A stretch of 64,000 nt of DNA from Salinibaculum rarum (GTDB taxonomy: Archaea > Halobacteriota > Halobacteria > Halobacteriales > Haloarculaceae): NCBI RefSeq assembly GCF_030505615.1, contig NZ_CP129992.1:2170001-2234000 (forward strand). The letters are read 5' to 3'. The notes under the pieces were generated by a model. It did not search any database. It was not told the DNA's origin and saw only the letters and a list, made by a program, of their open reading frames with translations. The position numbers and the translations under genes are program-made. Positions 26,438-35,935 of the stretch are shown here, piece by piece (the stretch's first letter is position 1; every line of letters starts with the position of its first letter).

Positions 26438-26793
26438 ATTTGGTACACTGTGACGATGCCAGTAAACCCTTATCACTCACTATGGCGTCAAAAGCATTGT
26501 TCAAAAATCACTACATTCGAAAATATCATTTCAATTCACATGCTGTCACCAGGGGTCATCTGGGTGGCAGGTGATACGGAGGCGTTGAGTCATCCTCTGG
26601 CGGCCGTTCTCCCTGTCCAATCAGCCGCATGATTAATATAGTGGGATGATAATGATTGGATTGGTATGTGTGAACATCATACCAGATGTGAACCACTCAA
26701 CAAAAACCGGAGTGTACCAAGCATCCGGTATGGGACGAGTGAACGGGGAAGTGTGACAAATAAAGATTAAGAACCTATAATGGAAGACAAATT
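26438..26793. promoter_or_regulatory. Divergent regulatory region of the lactate module
   Basis: There are 356 bases between the dehydrogenase and permease start codons, markedly A+T-rich against the flanks and without a gene. TGTGAAC occurs twice 18 bases apart around 26667 and 26685 and could be an operator. A+T-rich stretches occur at 26630-26650 and at 26758-26775, the latter about 30 bases before the permease start. Exact promoters are not resolved. Confidence 0.5.
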
Positions 26794-28572
26794 ATGGTAG
26801 ACGCAACTCTCGCACTGATGGCAATATTGCCGCTAATCGTCATAGCGGTGATGATGGTCGTATTGCTACAACCTGCAACGATAACGATGCCGGTCGCCTG
26901 GGCGGTAGCGGCCGGGGTGGCGTTCGTCGGCTGGGAGATGTCGCCGAGACTGATTGCAGCAGCATCGATAAACGGGGCCATGACGGCTACCCGGATACTG
27001 ATTATCGTCTTCGGCGCGATCCTGTTACTGTACACGCTGAAGGAATCGGGGGCGTTCGAAGTCATCAACGCCGGGTTCTCGTCGCTGAGCGACGACCGGC
27101 GCGTCCAGTCGATCCTGCTCGTGTTCCTGATGGGCTCGTTCATCGAGGGCGCCGCCGGTTTCGGGACGCCCGCGGCGATTGTCGGTCCGCTGCTGGTCGG
27201 ACTGGGATGGCCGCCGATGGCCGCCGTGGTCGTCGCGCTGACCGGTAACATCCTAGCAATCACGTTCGGCGCCGTCGGGACGCCGCTGATCATCGGGCTG
27301 GAAGACGTCGTCTTCGGCCAGGACCCGACCGAGGCTGGCACGGTCGCAAACGAAATCGTCACCGAGGGCGGCTTCGAGAGCGTCGGTGCATATGTCGCCC
27401 AGATCGGTCTCTGGGCGGCCATCATTCACGCTATCGTCGGCATCGCGATTCCGTTTATCGGCATCGCGCTGTTGACGCGATTCTTCGGCGAAGAGCGGTC
27501 GATTCAGCCAGCTATCGAAATGATCCCGCTGTGCCTGTACGCGTGGGCGGCCTTCGTGGTTCCGTACCTCGCGACGGCATACTTCCTGGGTCCGACCTTC
27601 CCGGCGCTGCTTGGTGCGATGATCGGGCTGTTCATCGTCGCCGGAACGCTGCGTGCCGGCTACTTCCTCCCCGAGGAAGACTGGGACTTCGGCCCGCGTG
27701 ACAGCTGGCCGGACCACTGGGTCGGCAGCATCGAGCCCGGAGCCGGCGTCTCGGGCGAGAGTGGTGAGGAGAAAGTCGCAGCCGACGGTGGTACCACGTC
27801 CTTCAAAGACATGCACTCACAGGACATGTCCCTGGGGATGGCGTGGTTGCCGTACATCCTCGTTGCAATCGTGCTGGTCGTGACCCGCGTCGTCGGTCCA
27901 GTCCAGGAGGCGCTGCTTGCGGTCCAGCTCTCGTGGAGCAACATCCTCGGAACGCCATTCGGCGAGAGCATCGAGTTGCTGTACCTACCCGGGACGCTGT
28001 TCATCGGCATCGCCGTGGTGACGTACGGACTCCACGGCATGAACGGCGAGGAGATCAAAGATTCCTGGGCAGAGGCGATTCGGAACATCATCCCGGCAGT
28101 CATCGCGCTGTGGTTCGCGGTCGCGACTGTCATGATCATGCAGCGAAGTAACGCCGACATCGTGCTCCAGTCGGCAAGTGCCGGGACCGGAATGCTCCAG
28201 ATTCTGTCGGAGCTGACTGTCGACATCACTGGACAGGTGTTCCCGTTCTTCTCGGGCTTCATCGGCGCGTTCGGCGCGTTCATCGCGGGTTCGAACACCG
28301 TCAGCGACATCCTGTTTGGCCTGTTCCAGTACGAGGCCGCACAGGGAGTCGGTGCCCCGACGCAGGTCGTCGTCGGTGCGCAGGCTGTCGGTGGCGCAAT
28401 CGGGAACCTCATCGCCATCCACAACGTTGTCGCCGCACTGACGGTCGTCGGTCTCATCGGCGAGGAGGGTCGCGTCATTCGCATTGAGCTGATCCCTGTC
28501 CTCTACTACGGTGTGATGACGGGGATATTGACGTTGATATTCTCCTACGTCGTCGTGCCGGGTGCCTTCTGA
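26794..28572 (+). CDS. lctP: L-lactate permease (LctP family)
   Basis: The product is 592 residues, polytopic throughout, with about 12-14 hydrophobic segments. Family signatures include GAAGFGTPAAIVGPLL near 130 and GFIGAFGAFIAGSNTVSD near 490. LctP symports lactate or glycolate with protons. A hydrophilic loop (about 300-340) is acidic, as is usual for haloarchaea. The gene is divergent from a D-lactate-dehydrogenase-type gene, giving uptake and oxidation in one locus. Confidence 0.96.
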   Translation: MVDATLALMAILPLIVIAVMMVVLLQPATITMPVAWAVAAGVAFVGWEMSPRLIAAASINGAMTATRILIIVFGAILLLYTLKESGAFEVINAGFSSLSDDRRVQSILLVFLMGSFIEGAAGFGTPAAIVGPLLVGLGWPPMAAVVVALTGNILAITFGAVGTPLIIGLEDVVFGQDPTEAGTVANEIVTEGGFESVGAYVAQIGLWAAIIHAIVGIAIPFIGIALLTRFFGEERSIQPAIEMIPLCLYAWAAFVVPYLATAYFLGPTFPALLGAMIGLFIVAGTLRAGYFLPEEDWDFGPRDSWPDHWVGSIEPGAGVSGESGEEKVAADGGTTSFKDMHSQDMSLGMAWLPYILVAIVLVVTRVVGPVQEALLAVQLSWSNILGTPFGESIELLYLPGTLFIGIAVVTYGLHGMNGEEIKDSWAEAIRNIIPAVIALWFAVATVMIMQRSNADIVLQSASAGTGMLQILSELTVDITGQVFPFFSGFIGAFGAFIAGSNTVSDILFGLFQYEAAQGVGAPTQVVVGAQAVGGAIGNLIAIHNVVAALTVVGLIGEEGRVIRIELIPVLYYGVMTGILTLIFSYVVVPGAF

Positions 28573-28818
28573 CACGCAGGAAGAAGCCCCACGAACGACG
28601 CTACTTCGCCTTTTCTGGACGTGCCGAACAGACGGCACTGTCATGCTCTCCCCTAGATGCTGCTGGCGGACCGCTCGCTGATGGCCGCGATATACGTTGT
28701 GTTCGCCTATCTGCGTTCCAGCGCTGTTCTGCGACCTCGGCGTCGTCGGTCAGCAGTCGCCCGGAGCCACAGCTACCGAACCGAGCTATCGAAAAAACGT
28801 CGAATGCTGTCGACCGCG

Positions 28819-29430
28819 TTACTCGAACAGGTCGACGACCGTCTGGTACTCTTCTGTGACTTTGTCCCAGTCGACGACCTCGAAGAAGGCGTCGATGAAG
28901 GAGCCACGGTCCGGACCGTAGTCGTAGTAGTAGGAGTGCTCCCAGACGTCGAGTGCCATGATGGGGTGTGCGCCCCACAGGGCACCCTGGTCGTGTTTGT
29001 CGACCTTGACGTTGCGCAGTTGCTTGGCAACGGGGTCGTAGACGAGTAGCGCCCAGCCGCCGGCAGCGCCGGCTGCGGCTTCGAACTCGCCTTTCCAGCC
29101 CTCGTAGGAGCCGAAGTCCTCTTCGATGCGGTCGGCGAGGTCGCCCTCGGGTTCCCCGCCGCCGTTGGGGTCCATGTTGTCCCAGAACAGTGTGTGGAGA
29201 TAGTGCCCACTGCCGTTGTGGGTGACGTTCCCGAGTGCACCGGCGCTACTGCCGAAATCCCCGCTTTCGCGGTTCTCGGCGAGTGTCTTCTCGGCGGCGT
29301 CGAGGCCGTTTACGTACCCCTGATGGTGGGTATCGTGATGCCAGGTGAGAACCTGCTCGGAGATGTGCGGTTCCAGGGCGTCGTAGTCGTAGGGCAGCGG
29401 TGGCAGCTCTGGTTCGGAATGTTCGGACAT
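28819..29430 (-). CDS. sod: Superoxide dismutase (Mn/Fe family)
   Basis: The product is 203 residues. Metal ligands are His31 (WHHDTHH), His79 (LHTLFW), Asp161 and His165 (DVWEHSYY), with Tyr39 in QGYVNG near the active site. The pattern GGWALLVYDP and the residues around the third ligand fit the manganese type found in haloarchaea. The enzyme is cytosolic and converts superoxide to peroxide and oxygen. The surface is strongly acidic. Confidence 0.97.
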   Translation of the reverse strand: MSEHSEPELPPLPYDYDALEPHISEQVLTWHHDTHHQGYVNGLDAAEKTLAENRESGDFGSSAGALGNVTHNGSGHYLHTLFWDNMDPNGGGEPEGDLADRIEEDFGSYEGWKGEFEAAAGAAGGWALLVYDPVAKQLRNVKVDKHDQGALWGAHPIMALDVWEHSYYYDYGPDRGSFIDAFFEVVDWDKVTEEYQTVVDLFE

Positions 29431-29597
29431 ATGAAATTTGCCTCCAGCACAATTATCGGGCGGATGGATGTTAAACGTTTAGGAGCCGCATGCTACCACG
29501 ACTCAAGCAGCGGCTGCCTTCGGGTAGATTTCTGCGCCGTCCACGACTCTTCGTCGCCCCAGTGTCAAATGGCCTCAAATGTGGTAGGACGCACGGT

Positions 29598-31274
29598 TCA
29601 GGTCGGGTCGGGGTCCCAGTCGTCCTCCGTCCGCGGGAACGTGAGTTCGATAGAGACGTGTTCGCCGTCGGTCCCGGTCGTGACGATGCCATCGGCCTGT
29701 TCGATGCCCCAGTTGATGAGCCACCGGCTCATATCGTCGCGGTCCGACGGGCGCGGCTCCGCGCCCTCACAGAGTACGGCCTTCTCGTGACGGGAGAACT
29801 GAGGCCCGCTATCGCTTATCGAGACGGTCACCGCGTCGGGGCCAGTCCTGACCGAGATACCGACGACAGGCTCGGCGTCGATTCCGAGCGACCGCTCTGC
29901 CGCATGGCGCAGCGAGACACGGAACACCGGCTCGAAGAGCCCACTGCAATGGGCCCACTCGTCGAGACTCGCATCGAGGACAAACGAGACGTCCGGCTCC
30001 CACTCGCGTGCTGCGTCGATCTCCTCGTGGATAATCGGGACGATATCCGCGGGCGATTCAGCCTCCGGTTCGACCATCGACGCCAGTTCGTCGGCCTGAT
30101 CGCTCACGTCGAGCATCACCGATGCGTGTTCCCGGAGCAGTTCACTATCCGTGACATCGTCCGTCTCCTCTGCAACCTCCTGTTTGACTGTCGTCATCTC
30201 CTCTTGAATCGTCGCCCGGAGCACGGAGTTTAGCGCATCGAGTCGCTCTTTGCGCCGCCGCCGGTCGGTCACGTCACGCAGAGTGAGCACAGTCCCGCGC
30301 TCGTAGTCTCCGTCACCGTCGATGGACGTCCACTTGATGTCGTAGTGACGGGTGTCTCCAGATTGTTCGACAGTCACCGTCGGGTCGGTCGTCGTCTCAC
30401 TGATGTCCGCCAGCGGGCCAATGTCGTCGCTTGAGGTCCCAAGCAGTTCCGACCGGTCCATCCCGGCCAGCGCACACGCGGCCGGGTTACAGTCCACGAC
30501 TGTCCCACCGGCATCAAGGACGAAGGTCGGGTCCTCACCGGCCGCGACTGCCGTCTCAGCGGCCAGGTGACTCGGCACTGGCGCGCTTCTGAACATGTCG
30601 AACTCCACGATTGCCAGCGCTGCGAGTCCGCTTGACAGGGCGAACGTCATCGGTGTCAACTGGAACGCCTCGGAACCTGCTAGGTCGAATGTGTCGACGA
30701 CACTCGCGAAGATGGGAATCGTTCCGGCTCCAATCAGTGCCAATGCTCGCTTCGTGTACAGCGTCCCGCGGTCGACGACAAACTCGATGAGGAGAATCGC
30801 GCTGGCGGTGACAACGAGCCACGTAAACACCGCGAACAAGAGAGTCAGAGAGGCCTTGTCGCCGGTTAGCACACTCAAACTATCGTACTCGCTGACAGTG
30901 ATATTCCGGTAAATCCCCCCGTCGTATATTACGAGCGACCCAACGCCCACCAGGGCGGGAATAATCGAGAGGCCAGCGATTCGCAGTTTGGTGAGATACT
31001 CCCCACGGCCAGTGTACTCGATGACAAACAGCGTCCACGCCACCGGGATGACGACCACGCCGAGCCACTCCAGTCGAGCGAAGGTGAGCGTCAGCGCTCG
31101 CGTCCCGGCGAGCAGTTCGCCGAGGTAACAGAGGAGCCACCACAACTCCGCTACGACTCCTACGAACAGCGGCTTCGCGCCCGGAATCGACAGGTTCCGG
31201 CTGACGAGCCATGTGACACTGAGACAGACCAGTATCGAGAGGACCACCGCGAAAAGGGTCACCGTTGCTTGCAC
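29598..31274 (-). CDS. 7TM-PAS sensor histidine kinase homologue, degenerate catalytic motifs
   Basis: The product is 558 residues from GTG at 31274. Seven hydrophobic segments in residues 1-228 form a 7TM N-terminal sensor region. A PAS domain spans about 235-340 (FVLDAGGTVVDCNPAACALA). The segment that should be the phospho-acceptor helix reads LNSVLRATIQEEM, where relatives have LxxVLRHNLRN; Ala354 sits at the His position. The HATPase region is eroded: no N-box Asn motif (SLRHAAERSLG) and no GxGLG, although ISDSGP remains. It is likely a pseudokinase, a membrane sensor working by allostery, or a decaying gene. Confidence 0.85.
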   Translation of the reverse strand: MQATVTLFAVVLSILVCLSVTWLVSRNLSIPGAKPLFVGVVAELWWLLCYLGELLAGTRALTLTFARLEWLGVVVIPVAWTLFVIEYTGRGEYLTKLRIAGLSIIPALVGVGSLVIYDGGIYRNITVSEYDSLSVLTGDKASLTLLFAVFTWLVVTASAILLIEFVVDRGTLYTKRALALIGAGTIPIFASVVDTFDLAGSEAFQLTPMTFALSSGLAALAIVEFDMFRSAPVPSHLAAETAVAAGEDPTFVLDAGGTVVDCNPAACALAGMDRSELLGTSSDDIGPLADISETTTDPTVTVEQSGDTRHYDIKWTSIDGDGDYERGTVLTLRDVTDRRRRKERLDALNSVLRATIQEEMTTVKQEVAEETDDVTDSELLREHASVMLDVSDQADELASMVEPEAESPADIVPIIHEEIDAAREWEPDVSFVLDASLDEWAHCSGLFEPVFRVSLRHAAERSLGIDAEPVVGISVRTGPDAVTVSISDSGPQFSRHEKAVLCEGAEPRPSDRDDMSRWLINWGIEQADGIVTTGTDGEHVSIELTFPRTEDDWDPDPT

Positions 31275-31416
31275 GGGTTACCGTTCGTTTCCGGGTTGGT
31301 GGATTAAGAATTACGAACCCGTTGCCAATTCTGTCTGTTCGGTGTCTATCCTCGCTTGCTTTCCGGCTCGTTACCGGTCGCCGTCTTGCTCCGAGAGCTC
31401 CATCATTCGCTGCCGC

Positions 31417-32811
31417 TCACGAATCACCTCTCGCTACCTCGAACATCTCGATAGCCGCCTCCCGCCGCTCGCTGTGATCGACAATCGGGTCGGGGTACTC
31501 CGGTGCGGCGCTACGTCGCTGTGTCAGCGACGCCTCGTGCCACTCGTGGATAATCTCGGGGGCGGCGTCGCGCAACTCCGGAACGTAGCGTTTGATATAC
31601 TCCGCGTCGGGGTCGTAGTCCTCGCCCTGTGTCATCGGATTGAAGATGCGAAAGTACGGCTGGGCGTCGGTCCCCGTCGAGGCCGCCCACTGCCAGCCGC
31701 CGTTGTCGTTGGCGGTGTCGTGGTCGACCAGTTTCTCGCGAAACCAGTCGTACCCTTCCCGCCAGTCAATCAGGAGGTCCTTGGTGAGAAACGAGGCGAC
31801 AATCATCCGCACACGGTTGTGCATGAACGCCTCCTCGCGGAGTTGGCGCATTCCCGCATCGACGATGGGATACCCCGTCTCGCCGTCTTTCCAGGCCTGC
31901 AATTTTTCCGGGTCGTCGTCCCACTGAATCTGGTTGTCGTACGTCTTGTAGTTCTGTGTGACCACGTCCGGTCGGTCCCAGAGCACCTGCGTGTAGAACT
32001 CCCGCCAGGCGAGTTGGTCCTGGAACTCGAAGACAGACTCTCGTTCGGCCTCGCTGTCGGCGTCGAGTTTCGCCGCTTCGGTCTCCTCGTAGACCTCCCG
32101 GATGCCGATGGTGCCGTACTTGAGATGCGGTGAGAGTCGGCTGGTGCAGTCGTCCGCAGGATAGTCTCGCCGGTCGTCGTACCGGTAGATGTCGTCCGCA
32201 CAGAAGTCGGTCAGCAGGTCGCGGGCGGCCGCCGGTCCGGCCGGTGGAATCTCCGCTTCCGGTTCGTCGAATCCGAGGTCGGCGAGCGTGGGAATGTCGC
32301 TACCGGAGACTGAGGCAAGGTCGTCGCTGGCCGGCGGGTCCGCTGGGTCTGTCTTTGGCCGGTCGTGCCACTTCTTCGAGAAGTACGTGAACACCTTGTA
32401 CGGATTACCGTCGTTGGTAGTGATTGCACCGGGTTTGTGGTGCACGGCATCGTGGACGGCGATGCGGTCGATACCAGCGTCGTCGAGTGTCTGCCGGACG
32501 GCGGCGTCACGCTCGCGGGCGAGTCCAGAGTAATCTCTGCACCACGTTACGGTGTCGGCGTCGTACTCGGCGGCGAGGGTCGGGAGGAGTTCTGTCGGGG
32601 TACCCTGAATTACGACGAGGTCACTCCCGCGTTCGCGGTAGGATTTTCGAAGTGAGTGGAGGCCGTCGAGCAGGAAGGCGACGCGTGGCGGCGCGGCATG
32701 CTGGAGGACCGATGGGTCGAGAACGAACACGGGAACGGTCTCGTCGTTGACTGCGTCGAGCGCTAGATTGTCCGCCACTCGCAAGTCGCGGCGGTGCCAG
32801 TGAAGATGCAT
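31417..32811 (-). CDS. phr: Deoxyribodipyrimidine photolyase
   Basis: The product is 464 residues from ATG at 32811 (MHLHWHRRDLRVADN). An N-terminal alpha/beta antenna domain and a C-terminal FAD domain are present, with LAWREFYTQVLW, MRQLREEAFMHNRVRM, WREGYDWFREKL and DANDNGGWQW-like positions (DTANDNGGWQWAASTGTDAQ). These match class I CPD photolyases that repair pyrimidine dimers in blue light. Haloarchaea live under strong light, and the gene is part of the normal core set. Confidence 0.96.
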   Translation of the reverse strand: MHLHWHRRDLRVADNLALDAVNDETVPVFVLDPSVLQHAAPPRVAFLLDGLHSLRKSYRERGSDLVVIQGTPTELLPTLAAEYDADTVTWCRDYSGLARERDAAVRQTLDDAGIDRIAVHDAVHHKPGAITTNDGNPYKVFTYFSKKWHDRPKTDPADPPASDDLASVSGSDIPTLADLGFDEPEAEIPPAGPAAARDLLTDFCADDIYRYDDRRDYPADDCTSRLSPHLKYGTIGIREVYEETEAAKLDADSEAERESVFEFQDQLAWREFYTQVLWDRPDVVTQNYKTYDNQIQWDDDPEKLQAWKDGETGYPIVDAGMRQLREEAFMHNRVRMIVASFLTKDLLIDWREGYDWFREKLVDHDTANDNGGWQWAASTGTDAQPYFRIFNPMTQGEDYDPDAEYIKRYVPELRDAAPEIIHEWHEASLTQRRSAAPEYPDPIVDHSERREAAIEMFEVARGDS

Positions 32812-32997
32812 ACCTGCACGTCGACTCCAACCCACTTGAGTACGGTCCCAAATCGTCGTGGGACGACTCCTGCCCTATCTGGGGCGTGGGATAGTCCCAC
32901 CACCTGAAAAATCGCTCTACCGGCGAACATCTGGGTACAGAGGCCGTAGCTAGCTTTTTCATGTCGGCTCGATTAACGATGCGCAATTCGGACCAAG

Positions 32998-33004
32998 TAT
33001 ATAA
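32998..33004 (+). promoter_or_regulatory. TATA element of the aconitase gene
   Basis: TATATAA lies 31 bases upstream of the acnA ATG, the spacing for a transcript with little or no leader. Confidence 0.6.
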
Positions 33005-33028
33005 TCGGGATTTAACAGTCAGGTAAGT

Positions 33029-35743
33029 ATGGGAGAAAACGACCCATTCGGTGCGGTTCGTGAACTCGAACACGATGGTACAACATACAAGATGGCAGAC
33101 CTCACCGTTCTCGAGGAAGAAGGGCTCTGTGAGCTCGACAAACTCCCGGTGAGCATCCGTATTCTGCTTGAATCTGTCCTCCGGAACGTGGACGGCAAGA
33201 ACATCACGGCCGACGACGTCCGCAACGCGGCTTCCTGGCAACCTGACGTCCCGGACGTCGAACTTCCCTTCCAGCCGTCGCGCGTCGTCCTGCAAGACCT
33301 GACTGGCGTGCCGGCTGTCGTCGACCTGGCGGCACTGCGGTCTGCGGTCGACCGCAAAGACCGGGACCCGTCGATTGTCGAACCGGAAATCCCGTGTGAC
33401 CTGGTCATCGACCACAGCGTTCAGGTCGACTACTTCGGTGACGAGGACGCCTACGAGAAAAACGTCGAACTCGAATACGAGCGCAACGAGGAGCGGTACC
33501 GCTCTATCAAGTGGGCACAGCAGGCCTTCGAGAACTTCGAAGTCGTGCCGCCGGGAACCGGTATCGTCCACCAGGTCAACCTCGAACACCTCGGACGGGT
33601 CGTCCACGAGCGCGAGGAAGATGGCGACGAGTGGCTCGTCCCTGACACTCTCGTCGGCACCGACAGCCACACGCCGATGATCGGCGGCATCGGTGTCGTC
33701 GGTTGGGGTGTCGGTGGTATCGAGGCAGAGGCCGCGATGCTCGGCCAGCCCATCACGATGGGCCTGCCCGAAGTCGTCGGTGTCCGTCTGGAGGGTGACC
33801 TTCCGGAGGGCGCGACGGCGACCGACCTCGTCCTCCACCTGACTGAGAAACTCCGCCAGGTGGGTGTCGTCGACCGCTTCGTCGAGTTCTACGGTCCCGG
33901 CGTCGAGAATCTCACCGTCGCCGACCGCGCGACCATCTCGAACATGGCACCCGAGCAGGGCTCGACCATCAGCATGTTCCCAGTCGACGACAAGACGCTG
34001 GAATACCTCGAACTCACGGGTCGTGACCAGGACCACATCGAACTCGTCAAAGAGTACCTGGACGCACAGGGCCTCTTCGGCGAGCAGGAACCCGAGTACA
34101 CCGAGACCGTCGATTTCGACCTGAGTACTGTCGAACCGAGCCTCGCCGGCCACAAGAAGCCCCACTCGCGCATCCCGATGGGCGACCTCGACGAGCACTT
34201 CCCGAACCTGCTCGAAGACCAGGGCGTCGTTCAGGCCGACGGTGCGGCAGAGGTCAAACACGACCTCGAACTCGGCGACAAAGTGCCCGTCACACTCGAC
34301 GACGGCACCGAAGTCGAGATTGGCCACGGGAGTGTCCTCGTCAGCGCAATCACGTCCTGTACGAACACGTCGAACCCGTCTGTCATGCTCGCTGCCGGGC
34401 TGCTCGCCCGCAACGCCGTCGAGAAAGGCCTCGACGTGCCCGACTACGTGAAGACGAGTCTCGCACCCGGGAGCCGCGTCGTCACGGCCTACCTCGAAGA
34501 GTCCGGGCTCATGGACGACCTGGAGGAACTGGGCTACAGCGTCGTCGGCTACGGCTGTACGACCTGTATCGGCAACTCCGGTCCGCTCCAGGACCCCATC
34601 AAGGACGCTATCGACGAGCACGACCTCTGGGCGACGAGCGTCCTCTCTGGCAACCGGAACTTCGAAGCTCGCATCCACCCGAAGATTGCCGCGAACTACC
34701 TCGCCAGCCCGCCGCTGGTCGTCGCCTACGGCCTCGCTGGCCGGATGGACATCGACCTCGAAGAAGACCCCATCGGTCACGACGACGAGGGCAATCCGGT
34801 TTTCCTCGAGGACATCTGGCCGGACACCGAGGAGCTCCACGATATGGTCCACAACAGTGTCTCCCCGGAGATGTTCGAGGAGAAGTACGCCTCCGTCTAC
34901 GAGGGCGACGAGCGCTGGGAAGCACTCGAGGCCCCGACGGGCGACGTCTACGACTGGGACGACGAGTCCACCTACATCCGCGAGCCGCCGTTCTTCCAGG
35001 ACTTCCCGCTCGAAGAGCCTGGCGTCGAGGACATCGCGAACGCCCGCTGTCTCATGACGCTGGGCGATACGGTCACCACCGACCACATCAGCCCGGCCGG
35101 GCCGTTCGGTGAGGACCTGCCCGCTGGACAGTGGCTCAAAGAGCGCGGCGTCGAACCCCACGAGTTCAACACGTACGGTTCCCGCCGTGGCAACCACGAA
35201 GTCATGATGCGTGGCACCTTCGCCAACGTCCGCATCGAAAACGAGATGCTCGACGGGAAGACGGGCGGCTACGCCAAGCACCTGCCCTCTGGCGAGGAGA
35301 CCACCGTCTTCGAGGCGAGCGGGCGCTACCGCGACGACGACACGCCGCTTATCGTCATGTCCGGCATCGAGTTCGGGACCGGTTCCAGCCGTGACTGGGC
35401 AGCCAAGGGGACTGACCTGCTTGGCATCCGCGCGACCATCGCCAAGAGCTACGAGCGCATCTACCGCGACAACCTGCTCGGCATGGGCGTCTTGCCCCTG
35501 CAATTCGAAGACGGCGAGGGCTGGGAAGAACTCGGCCTCGATGGCACCGAAGTGTACTCCATCGAAGGTCTCGACGACGGCCTCGAGATGAACGACGAAC
35601 TCACTGTCGTCGCCGAACACGAAGACGGCGAGACCACCGAGTTCAACGTCACCGCACAGGTGTCCACGCCGGCCGCAGTCGAGTACATCGAGAACGGCGG
35701 CGTCCTGCACAAAGTGCTGCGAGAACTCCTCACCGAGGAGTGA
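33029..35743 (+). CDS. acnA: Aconitate hydratase (AcnA/IRP1 type)
   Basis: The product is 904 residues, typical of the large AcnA class. [4Fe-4S] ligands are Cys444 in ITSCTNTSNP and Cys510/Cys513 in GYGCTTCIGNSG. Substrate-site signatures include GTDSHTPMIGGIGVVGWGVG and GTGSSRDWAAKGT. It interconverts citrate and isocitrate in the TCA cycle. A very long antisense open frame across this gene is a codon-bias artefact. The gene stands alone with its own promoter. Confidence 0.97.
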   Translation: MGENDPFGAVRELEHDGTTYKMADLTVLEEEGLCELDKLPVSIRILLESVLRNVDGKNITADDVRNAASWQPDVPDVELPFQPSRVVLQDLTGVPAVVDLAALRSAVDRKDRDPSIVEPEIPCDLVIDHSVQVDYFGDEDAYEKNVELEYERNEERYRSIKWAQQAFENFEVVPPGTGIVHQVNLEHLGRVVHEREEDGDEWLVPDTLVGTDSHTPMIGGIGVVGWGVGGIEAEAAMLGQPITMGLPEVVGVRLEGDLPEGATATDLVLHLTEKLRQVGVVDRFVEFYGPGVENLTVADRATISNMAPEQGSTISMFPVDDKTLEYLELTGRDQDHIELVKEYLDAQGLFGEQEPEYTETVDFDLSTVEPSLAGHKKPHSRIPMGDLDEHFPNLLEDQGVVQADGAAEVKHDLELGDKVPVTLDDGTEVEIGHGSVLVSAITSCTNTSNPSVMLAAGLLARNAVEKGLDVPDYVKTSLAPGSRVVTAYLEESGLMDDLEELGYSVVGYGCTTCIGNSGPLQDPIKDAIDEHDLWATSVLSGNRNFEARIHPKIAANYLASPPLVVAYGLAGRMDIDLEEDPIGHDDEGNPVFLEDIWPDTEELHDMVHNSVSPEMFEEKYASVYEGDERWEALEAPTGDVYDWDDESTYIREPPFFQDFPLEEPGVEDIANARCLMTLGDTVTTDHISPAGPFGEDLPAGQWLKERGVEPHEFNTYGSRRGNHEVMMRGTFANVRIENEMLDGKTGGYAKHLPSGEETTVFEASGRYRDDDTPLIVMSGIEFGTGSSRDWAAKGTDLLGIRATIAKSYERIYRDNLLGMGVLPLQFEDGEGWEELGLDGTEVYSIEGLDDGLEMNDELTVVAEHEDGETTEFNVTAQVSTPAAVEYIENGGVLHKVLRELLTEE

Positions 35744-35935
35744 CGCCGTAGCCACGTCGCACTCGGCGGCCACGTCGGCGCCGAGGACGACACACAACTT
35801 CTGTCCCATATATTCGCGCCGGCCGCCACCGCTTGCGGCCCACTGCGAATTCGCGTACACCACAACCCCGAGAGCGGATGCGCTCGCTGACTTCGACCGA
35901 CCCAGTTTTCACGCCCCGCCTCCCAGGGGCAGGTA

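Noticed and set aside
32621..35863. Very long antisense open frame (about 1080 codons) opposite aconitase
   Set aside because: It is a codon-bias shadow of acnA, whose catalytic motifs are complete; the antisense translation has no recognisable domain and runs into the photolyase and gltX upstream regions.
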